64,000 nt of DNA from Bradyrhizobium canariense (lineage in GTDB: Bacteria > Pseudomonadota > Alphaproteobacteria > Rhizobiales > Xanthobacteraceae): positions 248,001 through 312,000 of the forward strand of contig NZ_JAFCKJ010000006.1 of NCBI RefSeq assembly GCF_018130465.1, in the 5' to 3' direction. How positions within the stretch are numbered: position 1 is the first letter of the stretch; each line of letters opens with the position of its first letter. Below, piece by piece: positions 17,992 to 26,920 of this stretch. The notes beneath the pieces are model-generated. The model was not told the DNA's origin, did not search any database, and worked only from the letters and a program-made list of their open reading frames with translations. Made by a program: the position numbers and the translations under genes.

Positions 17992-19005
17992 ATGCGCACC
18001 TTCGCGATCGCGGCGTCCGTCGCGGCATTGGCCTTGGCGTGGGAATTGGGCCTTGCCGGCCCCGCCAGCGCCGACCCGATCATCATCAAGTTCAGCCACG
18101 TGGTGGCCACCGATACGCCGAAGGGCAAGGCGTCGGAGAAATTCAAGGAGCTCGCCGAGAAGTACACTGGCGGCAAAGTCAAGGTTGAGGTCTATCCGAA
18201 CTCGACGCTTTACAAGGACAAGGAAGAGCTCGAGGCGCTTCAGCTCGGCAGCGTGCAGATGCTGGCTCCGTCCAACTCCAAGTTCGGCCCGCTCGGCATC
18301 CGCGAATTCGAGGTGTTCGATCTGCCCTACATCCTTCCCGACCTGAAGACGCTGCGGAAGGTGACGGAAGGCCCGCTCGGCCTTCGGCTGCTCAAGCTGC
18401 TGGACTCCAAGGGCATCACCGGCCTTGCCTATTGGGACAACGGCTTCAAGCAGATGAGCGCCAACAAGAAGCTGGTCTCGCCGGCCGACTATCAGGGCGT
18501 CAAGTTCCGTATCCAGTCCTCGCGCGTGCTCCAGGCGCAGTTCAAGGCGCTCAGCTCGCTGCCGCAGGTGATGGCGTTCTCGGAGGTCTACCAGGCACTG
18601 CAGACCGGCGTCGTCGACGGGCAGGAGAACACCTGGTCGAACATCTATACCCAGAAGATGCACGAGGTGCAGAAGTACATCACCCAGACCAACCACGGCT
18701 ATATCGGCTACGTCGTGATCGTGAACAAGAAGTTCTGGGACGACCTGCCGGCCGACGTCCGCGACCAGCTGACCAAAGCGATGAAGGAAGCGACCGACTT
18801 CAACAATACGCAGTCGCAAAAGGAGAACGACGACGCGCTCGCCGAGATCAGGAAGAGCGGCAAGAGCGAGATCATCAAGCTCACGCCGGAGCAGGACGAG
18901 GCGATGCGCAAGGCCATGGAGGCGGTCTACAAGGACGCCGCAGGCCGCATCGGTCAACCGTTGATCGACGAGTTCCAGAAGGAAGCGAAGAGCACGACGA
19001 ACTGA
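17992..19005 (+). CDS. TRAP transporter solute-binding protein (DctP family)
   Basis: This 337-residue periplasmic protein has a signal peptide ending ...GPASA. The mature fold starts DPIIIKFSHVVATDTPKGKA, typical of DctP. Conserved points are YKDKEELEALQLGSVQM, the carboxylate-binding-arginine region KFRIQSS (R in KFRIQ) and VVDGQENTWSN. TRAP systems move C4-dicarboxylates and other organic acids with a Na+ or H+ gradient. No DctQ/DctM membrane genes are next to it, so it must use a partner elsewhere. The ATG has GGGAGAG 4 nt upstream. An intrinsic terminator follows. Confidence 0.92.
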   Translation: MRTFAIAASVAALALAWELGLAGPASADPIIIKFSHVVATDTPKGKASEKFKELAEKYTGGKVKVEVYPNSTLYKDKEELEALQLGSVQMLAPSNSKFGPLGIREFEVFDLPYILPDLKTLRKVTEGPLGLRLLKLLDSKGITGLAYWDNGFKQMSANKKLVSPADYQGVKFRIQSSRVLQAQFKALSSLPQVMAFSEVYQALQTGVVDGQENTWSNIYTQKMHEVQKYITQTNHGYIGYVVIVNKKFWDDLPADVRDQLTKAMKEATDFNNTQSQKENDDALAEIRKSGKSEIIKLTPEQDEAMRKAMEAVYKDAAGRIGQPLIDEFQKEAKSTTN

Positions 19006-19026
19006 TTTGAACGGACGATGAATGGA

Positions 19027-19060
19027 GGGGCTTCCGTGCCGGGCGCGGAAGCCCCTTTTG
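19027..19060 (+). terminator. Intrinsic terminator of the dctP-like gene
   Basis: A perfect 10-bp stem GGGGCTTCCG/CGGAAGCCCC with a 9-nt loop is followed directly by TTTTGTT, 21 nt after the stop codon. Confidence 0.9.
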
Positions 19061-19202
19061 TTGCAAATGATTTCCGATTGCGACTGAATTAAAATTCCGG
19101 AGCGTTACATCTTCGAAAGAACGCGCTCCCTGTCCAAGTTGTAAGTTGCGCGTAAGCCGCACTGCGCCCATCTTCGCGACATCCTTCCAGAGGAGAGTTC
19201 GC

Positions 19203-19814
19203 ATGAGGAAGTTCACCATCGCCGCCATCGCCGTGCTCAGCATCGCCGGCTCGGGCGCGGTCTATGCCCAATATCATCGCCCGTGGATGCACGAGCACAT
19301 GCGCCACATCCGCATGAACCCGGAAGACCGCGCCGCCATGGTCGATGCGCGGATCGCCGCCGTCCATGCCGGGCTGAAGCTCAACGCCGACCAGGAGAAG
19401 CTGTGGCCGCCGGTCGAGGCCGCCGTGCGCGACTTCGCCAAGCTGCGCATCGACCGCGCCAATGCGCGGATGAATGCCGGTCCCGGCGATGCCAACAAGG
19501 ATGCCGACAAGCCGGAGGATCCGATCGCCCGCCTGCGCCAGCATGCCGAGGACATGGGGGCGACGTCGGGGGCTCTGAAGAAGATCGCCGATGCCGCCGA
19601 TCCGCTCTACAAGACCCTGGACGAGGGCCAGAAGCGGCGCCTCGCCGTGCTGACCCGCCACCGCGGCCCGTTCGGCGGCGGCGAAGACGGCCCGCCCCGC
19701 CACTTCATGGAACGCGGCATGGACCGCATGATGGAGCGCGGCATGGACCACTTCCACCGTGACCGTTTCGACCGCGACGGCGGCCCGGACCGGGACCGCG
19801 AGGGCCGGCTCTAA
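19203..19814 (+). CDS. Spy/CpxP-like (LTXXQ family) periplasmic protein
   Basis: This 203-residue exported protein starts MRKFTIAAIAVLSIAGSG, with cleavage near VYAQ. Two LTxxQ-like motifs appear, LNADQEKLW (~60) and LDEGQKRRL (~143), within a helical region. The family includes the periplasmic chaperone Spy and the stress sensor modulator CpxP. The C-terminal ~40 residues are low-complexity, with Met/His/Arg/Asp repeats (ERGMDRMMERGMDHFHRDRF) that could bind metal. The ATG at 19203 has GAGGAGAG upstream and opens the signal peptide. Intrinsic terminator follows. Confidence 0.8.
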   Translation: MRKFTIAAIAVLSIAGSGAVYAQYHRPWMHEHMRHIRMNPEDRAAMVDARIAAVHAGLKLNADQEKLWPPVEAAVRDFAKLRIDRANARMNAGPGDANKDADKPEDPIARLRQHAEDMGATSGALKKIADAADPLYKTLDEGQKRRLAVLTRHRGPFGGGEDGPPRHFMERGMDRMMERGMDHFHRDRFDRDGGPDRDREGRL

Positions 19815-19846
19815 GCCTTAAGGGTTGCCCCGGATCAACCCTGGCG

Positions 19847-19879
19847 AAGCCGCTGGAATCCAGCGGCTTTTCGCTTTTT
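19847..19879 (+). terminator. Intrinsic terminator of the Spy-like gene
   Basis: A perfect 10-bp stem AAGCCGCTGG/CCAGCGGCTT with a 3-nt loop is followed by TTCGCTTTTT. Confidence 0.9.
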
Positions 19880-20002
19880 GGGGGATGTGGACAAACCCTC
19901 GGCAAACCGTTGGCAAACCCTTGGAAAACTTACGTACCATCGCTTGCCAGACCCGGATCGCTTTGCTAAACGACCGACCTCGCAAGGCATTGACCGCCTT
20001 TC

Positions 20003-20078
<76 letters not shown>

Positions 20079-20139
20079 TATAAATCAAGCACTTAGCGGT
20101 TTGAGCACACGGCGAAACCAGCGCCGTTTACACCACCGT

Positions 20140-20572
20140 TTACAGTTTTGTTCGCGCTTCGAGCTTCAGCACCGCAGCTTCGGCGAGCTGAATATCTCGC
20201 CCGAGATAGTGCGCATCGAGAATGGCCTCGACGTCCTTCAACGAGTGACCAGTAACGGCCGCGATTTGCGGTACGCTCGCGCCTGCGATCGCAAGCCGAA
20301 CCACCGCTGTGCCTCGTAAGTCATGAAAGGTCAGGCCGTCGATGCCGGCACGCTCGCAAGCCTTTCCCCAAGACGTCCGAAAGCCATCGGAGGTCCACGG
20401 GCGGCCCAGTGTGTTCGTCAGGACCAGCGGCCCCCGGCGGTGCGTAGCATCAAGTAGGGCTCTTAGGGGCGCGCCAGCGGGCATCGCAACCCTGCGACAA
20501 CCTTTCGATTGCCGAAGGCGAATGTAGGGGGTCTCGTAAGCCGACCAGGGAGGCGCAGAAGGTCGCCCTCAC
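20140..20572 (-). pseudogene. Tyrosine recombinase (integrase) remnant, truncated and frameshifted
   Basis: The last ~130 residues of a phage/island integrase are readable. The catalytic C-terminal block keeps HDLRGTAV (H-x-x-R), TGHS (second His region) and the nucleophile AHYLGRD. Upstream, WSAYETPYIRLRQSKGCRR continues the same frame without a start. GDLLRLP then appears in another frame (~20550-20566), showing a 1-nt deletion. The N-terminal arm-binding and core-binding domains and the first catalytic arginine are missing. It points towards tRNA-Lys, the usual position for an integrase that used that tRNA. The element is immobile by itself now. Confidence 0.8.
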
Positions 20573-21618
20573 CTGACAGCCAAGGTGCGAGACGCTGCAC
20601 CAAAATTCATCCAGTCGTCGATGGATCGGTCAGCGGTGGGTGCAACTGATAGACCGGCCATCTGTCGAGCGGTTTTTCAAAGGCTGTTCGCTCATGTCGG
20701 CTAGGAAAAAGCGCGAATGGAGTTCGTCGACCACTGATAAGGTTTCATACGAAAGCTTATCAGTCTGGCTGCGACGAGGCGATCGGTGCCGGCTACCGCG
20801 GTTAGGCTGTGATAGTGAATAACTCGCCTGTCGGGGGTTCGAGTCGCTCTCCCGCTATCAAATCCAGCGTAACCCTTTGATTTCCCAGACTTGGCCGATC
20901 GATGTTTCGACGCGAGGGATGTCTCATAGATACATCCGGAAGGGGTCGCGGATCAATCCTCGCCGTGAACGATCAGCATCGGCGCGGAGAGCCGACGTGC
21001 GGGACTGCAATTTGCGAAAGTGTTGCGGGTTGAGGGGGGGCGAATCCCTCCCTCTCCGCCACTTTATCCCACCATTTCGTATCTTGAGACGCGCCCGAAA
21101 GTCGCCGTTTTAGTGTCGTTTTCCGCCTTGAAGAATGCCCGCCAATCGACCCTCTTGAGAGGTCGGTTACCGGTCAAGCCTTTTCATCGTGCTCCTGTTT
21201 TGCTCGACGTGTCAAACGACGCGCGAGCCCATCCGAAGTCGCCGACGCTGCGGTGACCACCTATCTCTGCGGACCTCCGAAAGTGTGACCGGAACCGGGC
21301 GGCTCGCCGCGCAACGCGCTCCGGTGTCGAGTCTGAGCCACCCCTACCCAGAGTAATCCGCTCTCGAAATTTCACCCGTCGCTTCAGATAGTTCTCCGGC
21401 TGCAGCGCACCTCGCACCCGCAGCCGCCGTCTACTGTGCATGGGGTTGTTTTCGACTTTTGTCGTTCGGCCGCGGATTGCGCATTCGCCGGAGCGCCGAA
21501 TCGCATCGCGACCGCAGCCGCGAAGCCTGCAGATCCGCCCCGGGTTCATTGAACGCCGTCGCCCTTCGCCGCGACCAAGAGGCGCATCCTGCGGTCGAAA
21601 CCTCTGTTGGAGGAGCCC
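20573..21618. other. Gene-poor degenerate region with two tRNA-3'-end-like fragments
   Basis: No credible gene is seen over ~1 kb; base composition looks less GC-rich than the flanks. At 20831-20860 GGGGGTTCGAGTCGCTCTCCCGC resembles a tRNA T-arm plus acceptor 3' strand. At 21031-21062 GAGGG/CCCTC around GCGAAT followed by CCTCTCCGCCA resembles a degraded tRNA-Ser 3' end. Neither has the 5' half of a tRNA. They look like leftover attachment sites. Confidence 0.5.
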
Positions 21619-22998
21619 ATGGCACCGTCCTACAAACCTGTCCCGCTCGTCGGCGCGGCATTCAGCTCAAATTCCAGGACCGGCGGCAGCGTTCCGGCCG
21701 CGTTCGACACCTTCCTCTACCAGCCGACTGGCGGCTTCAAACACGTCAAGCTCACGATCAAGCTCAAGATCAGCCTCAAACAGGTGAGGGGATTTCTGCC
21801 GGTCCAGCTGGACGCCGACAACAAGCCGTTCCTCACGACGCCGTGGACCGACGCCCAGTGGTCTGCGTTCGTCAACAGCGCGTCGGCGCAGGCCAACCTA
21901 TGGAATAACAGGTTCTGGCTCGTTCCGCCGCCCGCCTTTTCGGGGCTCGACGAGGTCTACCAAAAGGATCCGTTCTTCAACAAGTTTCCGAACAAGATCT
22001 TTCGGCCGAACCTGCTGTGTGCACTAGAGGTCGACTTCTCGCCCGCAAGCGGTGCCCACAGGACCATCGAGGTCACCAACCTCAACGCCGCCTTTATCAC
22101 CGCAACCGGCAGGGTGCCCGATCCCGGGGTATTTCGCTCCCACGCGTTTCTTTACGACTCGTTCGACGCGACCCCATGGGCGTTCCCTCTCGGCCACGCC
22201 CCCGGCATGCCGGCAAGCCACCCCGTGATTGCTCACGAGATCGGCCATGCCATCGGGCTCGACCACATCGGTGTGCTGACGAAGGCGCCGATCTGTCAGC
22301 TGGCCGCGAATCTCAACACGGCAAATGTCGACCGCTATCTGCCCGCGGGAAGCCCGCTCGCGGGCGGCACGAACGCGCTGGTCTGCTATGGCTCAACGAA
22401 CGCGGCACTCGCGGGCAACATCATGGGCGCCGGCCAGGCATTCTCGAGCGACAACGCGAGGCCCTGGCTGTGGGCCCTGTACACGCTGCTGGACAAGCTG
22501 CTCGACAAGCCCGAGCCGATCACAGAAAAGGCCAAGTGGAGGGTGGTCATGACAGATCCAGGGCCCGGCCGCTGGATCGATAACGGCTTGGACATCATCA
22601 CGTCGGATCCCGGCCCCGTGCGAGTCTCCGCCAATGATGACTCGCTGATCAGGATCAGCGGCGACGTTTTGTTCGATACCGACAAATCGAACATCAAGCC
22701 GGAGGCCAACGCGGCGCTGGAGAAGGCCGCAGCGGATATCAAGGCGAGAATCGGCCCGCGCCTGAGATATGTCCTCATCAACGGGCACACCGACGCGAGA
22801 GGTTCGGCAGACTACAACCAGCGCCTGTCGGAAGCGCGCGCCAAGGCGGCCGCCGATTGGTTCGTCACGCGCAAATATCTCGAGCGCGCCAAGATCCGGA
22901 CGCAGGGTTTCGGCAAGACCCAGCCCCTTTCGCCGAACACGGATGAGCCGGGCCGAGCCAAGAACCGGCGGGTCGAGCTTCACATCGTGAACAGCTGA
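21619..22998 (+). CDS. Metzincin-type zinc peptidase with C-terminal OmpA-like domain
   Basis: This 459-residue protein has two parts. The N-terminal ~300 residues carry the zinc-peptidase motif HEIGHAIGLDH (H206, E207, H210, G213, H216), matching the metzincin pattern HExxHxxGxxH. The C-terminal ~115 residues form an OmpA/MotB peptidoglycan-binding domain (GDVLFDTDKSNIKPEA, INGHTDARGSADYNQRLSEA, NRRVELHIV). No signal peptide is visible (MAPSYKPVPLVGAAF). A protein built to act at the cell wall must therefore leave by another route, the nearby T6SS being one candidate. The ATG at 21619 follows GGAGGAG by 3 nt (TTGGAGGAGCCC). Located in the integration scar, so probably acquired. Confidence 0.75.
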   Translation: MAPSYKPVPLVGAAFSSNSRTGGSVPAAFDTFLYQPTGGFKHVKLTIKLKISLKQVRGFLPVQLDADNKPFLTTPWTDAQWSAFVNSASAQANLWNNRFWLVPPPAFSGLDEVYQKDPFFNKFPNKIFRPNLLCALEVDFSPASGAHRTIEVTNLNAAFITATGRVPDPGVFRSHAFLYDSFDATPWAFPLGHAPGMPASHPVIAHEIGHAIGLDHIGVLTKAPICQLAANLNTANVDRYLPAGSPLAGGTNALVCYGSTNAALAGNIMGAGQAFSSDNARPWLWALYTLLDKLLDKPEPITEKAKWRVVMTDPGPGRWIDNGLDIITSDPGPVRVSANDDSLIRISGDVLFDTDKSNIKPEANAALEKAAADIKARIGPRLRYVLINGHTDARGSADYNQRLSEARAKAAADWFVTRKYLERAKIRTQGFGKTQPLSPNTDEPGRAKNRRVELHIVNS

Positions 22999-23043
22999 CG
23001 CGCTGATGCGCGGACTGTTAATCGTCGATCGGAGTTCGAAATC

Positions 23044-23070
23044 GTGGAGAGGAGTTCCACTCTCTCCGCA
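23044..23070. repeat. Short tRNA-acceptor-like palindrome
   Basis: GGAGAG...CTCTCC ending in CTCTCCGCA resembles the paired acceptor ends of a tRNA-Ser without the body of the molecule. Possibly another attachment-site scar; weak. Confidence 0.3.
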
Positions 23071-23098
23071 ACTGACGCCTGCGCAGGGACGGGGCCAG

Positions 23099-23335
23099 TG
23101 TCAATCGGCTTGCAGATTTGACCCCTCATCGGCGTCCAATTTTGACCCCTTTGCGCGGCGGGGTTTGCTGGTAGCGCTCGTCTCGTCGGAGCTGGCCGGG
23201 ATAGCGGAGGCGAGACGAGCGCGGGTGGCGTGATCGTCGTCTCGGCTTTTGAACCGCCAGCTATCGTTGCCGGTCTCGACGATGTCGCAGTGATGGGTCA
23301 ACCGGTCGAGCAGCGCCGATGGACAAGGGTCTCGT
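23099..23335 (-). mobile_element. IS21-family remnant (3' end of istB plus terminal repeats)
   Basis: On the minus strand the translation [20 protein letters not shown] continues RFKSR, the conserved C-terminus of the IS21 helper ATPase IstB. Upstream of it the frame decays, and istA is absent. Beyond the stop lie two repeats of ATTT(T)GACCCCT (23116-23150), typical of IS21-type ends, with the outer end near 23099. Only one end of the element survives. The remaining 23336-23413 shows nothing. Confidence 0.7.
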
Positions 23336-23413
23336 CGGCACGCTGCTGCGGCGTACGAAGTGCGGACTGGTCACGCGCCAGTTGTCACTATGCAGTTGAT
23401 CACAGACTGGTAA

Positions 23414-24325
23414 TCACTTTGCTCCTGTAAGCGAATGAATTCTTTGATTGCACGATAACACGTCGGCATCGACGCGCTTCCACTCATGCTTTGGTTCGCC
23501 CAACGATCCAACGACATGCGTCTTCACAATTTCTGCGTTCGCCGCGCGCAGGATGCCGATGGAAGGCGAAGCCGCTTCAAACAGATACTTGTGGAAGCTG
23601 ATCACGAAAGTGTCGCTTCTGGGTAACCCGTTGCCATACGGGAGAGTATCCACAATCTCGCACAGTCTTTATTTTATTATAGAGCCACTGCGAATCGATC
23701 AACGCTTTCCCAATCCCTCTTCCATCAACGCCAAGCGGAGCAACCCACTCGGGGCCCGGGGCTATGTCGGACCAAAAGATCACGCGATCATCACGGCGGT
23801 TCTCCATCGCCTTCAGCATGCAGAGGAATCGTTCCTTTTGTGGATCGTTCGAATGCTCCACCTCGTACTGGAGCTTCTTGAGTTTGTCGGGCCAGGGTAT
23901 GAGTGCAGGTGGGGCGGAGGCGGCACAGCGGGAAGATAGATTTTGCGCGGCTTCGGGTCAGCCCCGACAAACGCGTAGTTGCGCCCCCCGTCAATGCTGT
24001 GGCGGCAACCCACGAGTTCTCGCAAATACCAATTCACCTCCTCAGGAACGTGCGTTTGGAAATTGAACTGGATTAACGCCCACGCATCGATGTGCTCTCG
24101 CGACGCGATTTTCCACCAGTCGTCCGTATCTAAGACCGGATATTCGCGCCCGCCTTTAGGCGGCCACAAGCCGCGTTTCTGCACTGGATTAAGAGGAACT
24201 TTGATATTGACCGTTTGACGCCTCCCGCACGGTCCGAACCGTCGCGCGACGCAGCGGCCACGGTAGCGAATGAAATGAAGTTTCGCCGGACACATCGGAA
24301 TGGCAACACATCGGCGACGCGCCAA
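23414..24325 (-). pseudogene. Decayed hypothetical gene with at least two frameshifts
   Basis: Three successive minus-strand frames read like one protein. The first (to ~23925) has WWKIASREHIDAWALIQFNF. The second (to ~23660) has PWPDKLKKLQYEVEHSNDPQ and RVIFWSDIAPGPEWVAPLG. The third, ending at 23414, has LPRSDTFVISFHKYLFEAAS and GEPKHEWKRVDADV. The first switch falls in a CCGCCTCCGCCCC tract and the second near AATAAAATAAAG, both slippage-prone. I recognise no family. Sequencing error in the tracts is an alternative. No clear start is visible. Confidence 0.55.
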
Positions 24326-24653
24326 GTATGACCTATCTCACATTTGTTCGGGCGCCAGCCACTCGCGGACAATGCCACATGGAGAGCTCATGCATATCGG
24401 AGACACCGAAAGGATCATCCGTCAGCATCGGAACAATAGCTCGATGCTGCTCATCGCCAAGGAATGACTTTTGCGTGCACCTCACCTTTGAACTTCCCCG
24501 ACCGCTCACGTCACTACAGTCATAGCCGTGGTGGGAGCCGACGCTCCCTCCAGTCCTTAGCTGGGCAGGCCACGCCAGCAACGGGAAAAATTGCCATGGG
24601 GGCGCGCGCCGCAGTCACCGCCGCAATACACACCGCCGGGCCCGGTGGAATAG
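24326..24653. other. Intergenic stretch with no supported gene
   Basis: A short plus-strand frame ending at 24700 (…AVTAAIHTAGPGGIDAEYGG) could be the remains of an N-terminal part of the following gene in a different frame. Otherwise nothing is seen. Confidence 0.35.
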
Positions 24654-25163
24654 ATGCCGAATATGGCGGCGCCGCAATTGCAGTGCTCGGCGCTTGCTAA
24701 GGTTCACAGCGCCGCCATCTTTTCCTACCTGGCCAATGAAGTCGCGACGTCCCGCACCGAGGTCGGCCATCTCGGTGTGGACGTCAGTCTGGTTCCGCCG
24801 GCGGGCATCTGCCAATATCTCATTATCTGGGATTTCGGCGTCGACTGGCGGCATCTCAAGAACATCGCCAGGCGCGATCCGCTGTTGGCAGCGCAACTCA
24901 TCCGATTCGAGACCGACAAGTCGCTACAGTTCCAGATCGTCGGATATAGCGACAGCACCGGCGGCCAACGGAACGACATTTTCCTGCGCACGGGCCGGGC
25001 CAAGAACGTCTTTCACCTATTCGGCCCAAGCGCCCGCTCGCGCGTCTTCTCCGTCAAGCCCGCTTCGCACTACGAGTATCTGCAGGACAACACGACCGCG
25101 ATGAACAGGGCCGCCAATCGCGCCGTTGTCGTTGAAATCTTCGCCGGCGCCGGGACGATCTAA
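24654..25163 (+). CDS. Divergent OmpA-like domain protein, possibly N-terminally truncated
   Basis: A 169-residue protein with no clear signal peptide. Its second half keeps the OmpA/MotB pattern in weak form: FQIVGYSDSTGG, then an R-A pair in LRTGRAKNVFHLFG, and NRAANRAVVVEIF matching the usual NRRVEI end. The first half (LIIWDFGVDWRHLKNIARRD) is unrecognised. It lies in the scar region together with another OmpA-domain gene. The start is uncertain: ATGs at 24654 and 24663 are both possible. Could be a pseudogene fragment of a larger envelope protein. Confidence 0.45.
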   Translation: MPNMAAPQLQCSALAKVHSAAIFSYLANEVATSRTEVGHLGVDVSLVPPAGICQYLIIWDFGVDWRHLKNIARRDPLLAAQLIRFETDKSLQFQIVGYSDSTGGQRNDIFLRTGRAKNVFHLFGPSARSRVFSVKPASHYEYLQDNTTAMNRAANRAVVVEIFAGAGTI

Positions 25164-25392
25164 CTATCTTCCACAATGCGAACGGAGGTCGGGTGGCTCC
25201 TGTTAGTGCAGTACAGTATTTCAGTGCTTGACGCTCACGCCCGGGTTGAGATGCTGCTCTTGGCCCTTCGCGACCGTCTGGGCGGTGCTCGGCCATCTCC
25301 GAAGTTGCTGCCGACGCCGAAACCGGCGCATTGACCCAAAGGTGCTATTCAACGTCTAGCGTGATGTCCGGCTTCTGTCCGTTCTTCGGATG

Positions 25393-26421
25393 CTAACCGG
25401 GGAAGTCGCGGAACTCCTTGACGAGATTAAACGGAATTTTCCACCCGGCGCCTCCGTCGCGCATCAGCATCTTGATGTCCTCCGTCCTGTTTTCTTTTCC
25501 GGTTTTTGGATCGGTCTCCAGTGTGTGGCCGTTGCTGTCCCAAGGTTTGGTCGCGCTCTTCGAGTAGTAGCCGAGAAAATGCCCGGCTTCATGGGCAGAC
25601 GTGTTAGGCCCGCGTTGCGAGCTGATAAAGGCAAGGTCCAACGATCGAGCAAATGAGCCATTGGGGAAGGAGCCATTGGACAGAAGCTTGTCGACACAGA
25701 AAATGGTTAAGTGGGCGCCCCGGACTTTGTGTTTGGCGAAGAAGCCCTTCAGTTTTTCGACATCGATCATATCGGGAAAGGTCGCCAGGCTCGCATCCTT
25801 CATGCCAGTCGCGTTGGCGAGCTCCTGTTTGACGGCAGCCTGCGCGTCGTCGATGAAGAGCCAGTCGCTTGGCACTCGCTCGAAGCGGATGTTGGCCTGC
25901 GGCTTCCATATATTGTTCATCGTCAGCAATTCATCTTGCTCGCTGCAAGGCTTCTTGGCGTGAAACATCGGAGCGCCGCCACTGCCCGGAACCATGACAT
26001 TGCGGAACGCCACCTTGATCTTGATTTCCGGCAGCACGACGACATGGAGCTTGGCTTCGATCTTCCGGTCGGCCGACCGGGCCACCACCTCCAGACCGGG
26101 AAAGCCAATCGGCTTAATCCGGCCATTGATTTCGAAAAACCGTGCATCGCCATTGAATGTGGCGGGAAGTGACGCCGCCCTGAGCTGCGGATCGATATCG
26201 GGTGCGGAGAATGCATCTCTGGCCTGCATGACGCGTCTAAGGGTATCGGCGCCATCGATCTCCTTGATTGCGAGGGCATGGGCGTTAGGATCGACTTTGA
26301 GCTTTCTTCCGGGATCGATCAGGGCCACGATGTTGGAGCCGCCGAACGGCACCACCACGCCTGGCGGGCTGCGGCGCTCATCGATGCCGGAGCGGCGGAA
26401 AACCTCCTGGAAAGCGGCCAT
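25393..26421 (-). CDS. Putative zinc metallopeptidase (HExxH), no signal peptide
   Basis: A 342-residue soluble protein. The zinc motif HEAGHFLG (H277, E278, H281) lies in NTSAHEAGHFLGYYSKS. The position 6 after the second histidine is not histidine, so the third ligand differs from classical metzincins. About 275 residues precede it, including IPSD-like and FDVEKL-type segments that I cannot assign. The start at 26421 (MAAFQEVFRRSG) follows AGGAG by 9 nt; the upstream extension is unlikely. Like the peptidase at 21619 it lacks an export signal and sits near the T6SS, making a secreted role possible but unproven. Confidence 0.6.
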   Translation of the reverse strand: MAAFQEVFRRSGIDERRSPPGVVVPFGGSNIVALIDPGRKLKVDPNAHALAIKEIDGADTLRRVMQARDAFSAPDIDPQLRAASLPATFNGDARFFEINGRIKPIGFPGLEVVARSADRKIEAKLHVVVLPEIKIKVAFRNVMVPGSGGAPMFHAKKPCSEQDELLTMNNIWKPQANIRFERVPSDWLFIDDAQAAVKQELANATGMKDASLATFPDMIDVEKLKGFFAKHKVRGAHLTIFCVDKLLSNGSFPNGSFARSLDLAFISSQRGPNTSAHEAGHFLGYYSKSATKPWDSNGHTLETDPKTGKENRTEDIKMLMRDGGAGWKIPFNLVKEFRDFPG

Positions 26422-26920
26422 GTCCGGTTCTCCTGTTCTAGTTCGGCGCGTCAACGCGAAGTTTTGCGCGCGGGCGGTTTGAATCAAAGCGCCGGCTCGG
26501 CCGAAAGTGTATGGTGTCGGGTCCGTCTGGGTCGTCAGGCCCGACAGGACGAGCTACAGCACGAAGGAGGTGCGAAAATCGGCTAACCAGCTCGTTTTCA
26601 CTTACCTTTGCATACCCTCAAGGCCCTGCGGGCGCTCGTGGCTTCGAAACCGGCAAGAGGAATCCCACCTTGCCGGGTCCCGCCGATAACCGTTGAGTCC
26701 TATTGTGAAAATATCTTGTCCACAGCACCCAGATCGCGCTTCACGTGGTCAGCCTCGCGCCTCGGCACGAATTGGTCGCATCCGAACTGGGACGGGTTCA
26801 AATGCCGGAATGTTCAATGAAGTTGCCGGTGGTCCAGCTCAATTCTGGTCAGAGTCACACGTCAACGGTACCTGGGCTAAGGCGGTTTGAACCTGCCGAC
26901 CGGAAACTCCGATCACCGTC
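26422..26920. other. Intergenic region without supported gene
   Basis: About 500 bp containing an 8-bp perfect hairpin CCGGCAAG/CTTGCCGG (26650-26676) and a GTCGGG...CCCGAC inverted repeat near 26517-26545. No convincing coding frame. It separates the scar genes from the T6SS superlocus and should contain the promoter of the gene at 25393-26421. Confidence 0.5.

Noticed and set aside
20831-20860. Intact tRNA gene
   Set aside because: Only a T-arm and acceptor-like 3' strand can be drawn; no D-arm, anticodon arm or matching 5' acceptor is present.
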